From Bacillus_BD sp963765265 (lineage in GTDB: Bacteria; Bacillota; Bacilli; Bacillales; Cytobacillaceae), in contig CAVXVN010000006.1 of the NCBI GenBank assembly GCA_963765265.1, positions 310,001-374,000 on the forward strand: DNA of 64,000 nucleotides, read 5' to 3'. Made by a program: the position numbers and the translations under genes. Below the pieces are notes generated by a model. It did not search any database and was not told the DNA's origin. It was given only the letters and a program-made list of their open reading frames with translations. Of this stretch, positions 63,074-64,000 are shown one piece after another; position 1 is the first letter of the stretch, and each line of letters begins with the position of its first letter.

Positions 63074-64000
63074 TTATTTTTCACGAGGTGGTCTTTTCCC
63101 CCAGTATTGATAGTAATCCGTACGAATAAACCCGTTGAACAGTTTACGTTTCTTTGTCGCCCTTTTCCCATACAAAGATTCAAAGTGTTCTTCAGAAGTT
63201 AACATATAAATGGACCACGTATCAAGATCCGCGAAAGCTTGTCCCATCTCTCGGTACATTTTCTGAACTTCATCTTTTTCACCTAAACGTTCACCATATG
63301 GAGGATTCCCCACGATGACGCCATATTCTTTTCTTGTCGTAAAATCTTTTACTTGCATTTGTTTAAACGAAATCAAATCACCAAAGCCTGCTTCATTTGC
63401 ATTTTCTTCAGAGATTTTCACTAGACGATGGTCAATATCTGATCCCGTAATATCTAATGGCTGATCATAATTGGCCAGGTCCTCTGCTTCAATCCTAGCA
63501 TCACTCCAAGCCTTTGCGGAAATCCAATCCCATCCTTCTGAGACAAATTCACGATTAAAACCAGGGGCAATATTTTGCCCAATTAATGCAGCTTCAATTG
63601 GTAATGTTCCAGATCCACAAAAAGGGTCGACAAATGGTCTGTCCGGTGTCCAATTTGTCAATAAAACGAGTGCAGCACCTAAAGTTTCCTTTATTGGAGC
63701 TTCCCCCTGCCCCACTCGATATCCTCGTTTATGTAGTCCCGTTCCACTTGTATCAATGGTTAATAAAGCCATATCTTTATGGAGTGCAACTTGAATTTTG
63801 AATAGCGGTCCGTTTTCCTCAAACCAATCCACTCTTTTGTAATGTTGTTTCAATCGTTCAACAATAGCCTTTTTCACAATAGCTTGACAGTCAGATATAC
63901 TAAAAAGTTGGGATTTCACTGATTTACCCGTTACAGGAAATTCAGCATTTTCAGGCAAGAAATTCTCCCAAGGAAGAGCTTTTGTTTTTTCAAAAAGTTC
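63074..64000 (-). CDS. ypsC: THUMP-type class I RNA methyltransferase (YpsC/RlmL-like), 5' part beyond the window
   Basis: The visible C-terminal 308 codons contain the end of the N-terminal domain and the catalytic domain: FVDPFCGSGTLPIEAALIG (SAM-binding), ITGSDIDHRLVKIS, and GVIVGNPPYGERLG (NPPY motif for N2-guanine or similar base methylation). This matches B. subtilis YpsC, related to RlmL of E. coli. The frame remains open at 64000 and the start lies outside. A terminator follows the stop. Confidence 0.88.
   Translation of the reverse strand, partial: ELFEKTKALPWENFLPENAEFPVTGKSVKSQLFSISDCQAIVKKAIVERLKQHYKRVDWFEENGPLFKIQVALHKDMALLTIDTSGTGLHKRGYRVGQGEAPIKETLGAALVLLTNWTPDRPFVDPFCGSGTLPIEAALIGQNIAPGFNREFVSEGWDWISAKAWSDARIEAEDLANYDQPLDITGSDIDHRLVKISEENANEAGFGDLISFKQMQVKDFTTRKEYGVIVGNPPYGERLGEKDEVQKMYREMGQAFADLDTWSIYMLTSEEHFESLYGKRATKKRKLFNGFIRTDYYQYWGKRPPREK

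Overview
The window is a stretch of chromosome from a low-G+C, endospore-forming Bacillaceae bacterium. Evidence for this: A+T-rich DNA, strong AGGAGG-type ribosome sites, frequent TTG/GTG starts, a sporulation lipoprotein (YlaJ), and long conserved order with the Bacillus subtilis ylb-cta-yla-ykt-pdh-yku-ykv region, read mostly on the minus strand. No rRNA, tRNA, CRISPR array, insertion-sequence transposase or complete prophage was seen. The species cannot be named from the sequence alone.

Layout. 1-2.5 kb: ylbC (cut by the window edge), ylbB, ylbA. 2-10.4 kb: caa3-type cytochrome c oxidase and heme A genes (ctaM, ctaG, ctaF-E-D-C-B, and divergent ctaA). 10.4-15.1 kb: pyruvate carboxylase and FtsW. 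15.4-23.6 kb: yla genes (YlaN, YlaL, PhoH-like YlaK, YlaJ, YlaI, YlaH, TypA, YlaF) and the YktC phosphatase. 23.7-29.2 kb: yktB, yktA, speA, the dual-function sRNA SR1 with its SR1P peptide, small conserved genes and slp. 29.4-34.4 kb: pyruvate dehydrogenase complex (pdhA-B-C-D). 35-39 kb: defB, a 23-residue cationic peptide gene, rpoY-rnjA (RNase J1) and ktrC. 39-45.5 kb: dapL, dapH, an MFS exporter, darB, ykuJ, ykuI. 45.7-51.9 kb: ykuE, a ppk-ppx polyphosphate pair, ykuD, ykyB. 52-59.7 kb: cheV, patA, ykwC, a lone ptsH, ykvS, a CPBP protease, a lipoprotein and ykvI. 60-64 kb: DUF2249 protein, YpvA-like helicase, holin-like protein and a THUMP-type RNA methyltransferase cut by the window end. 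The last block joins genes that I recall as lying elsewhere in B. subtilis.

How genes work together. CtaA and CtaB make heme A, CtaC-F form the oxidase, and CtaG/CtaM assist assembly. The Pdh complex and PycA set the fate of pyruvate, and DarB is a c-di-AMP receptor reported to act on pyruvate carboxylase. DapH, PatA and DapL are the three acetylated-branch enzymes of diaminopimelate synthesis. Ppk and Ppx make and break polyphosphate.

Two things dominate the hunt. First, ten otherwise well-conserved genes, several of them central to metabolism, carry twelve apparent one- or two-base frameshifts, some in homopolymers. This looks like residual assembly indels, and those genes are annotated here as single genes. 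Second, two families of G/C-rich hairpin repeats sit immediately 3' of genes, each copy in the same orientation relative to the gene it follows. Other points are the SR1/SR1P locus with a CcpN-like operator, a repeated TGTATCA motif around the pdh promoter, the cationic peptide gene, and ptsH without ptsI.
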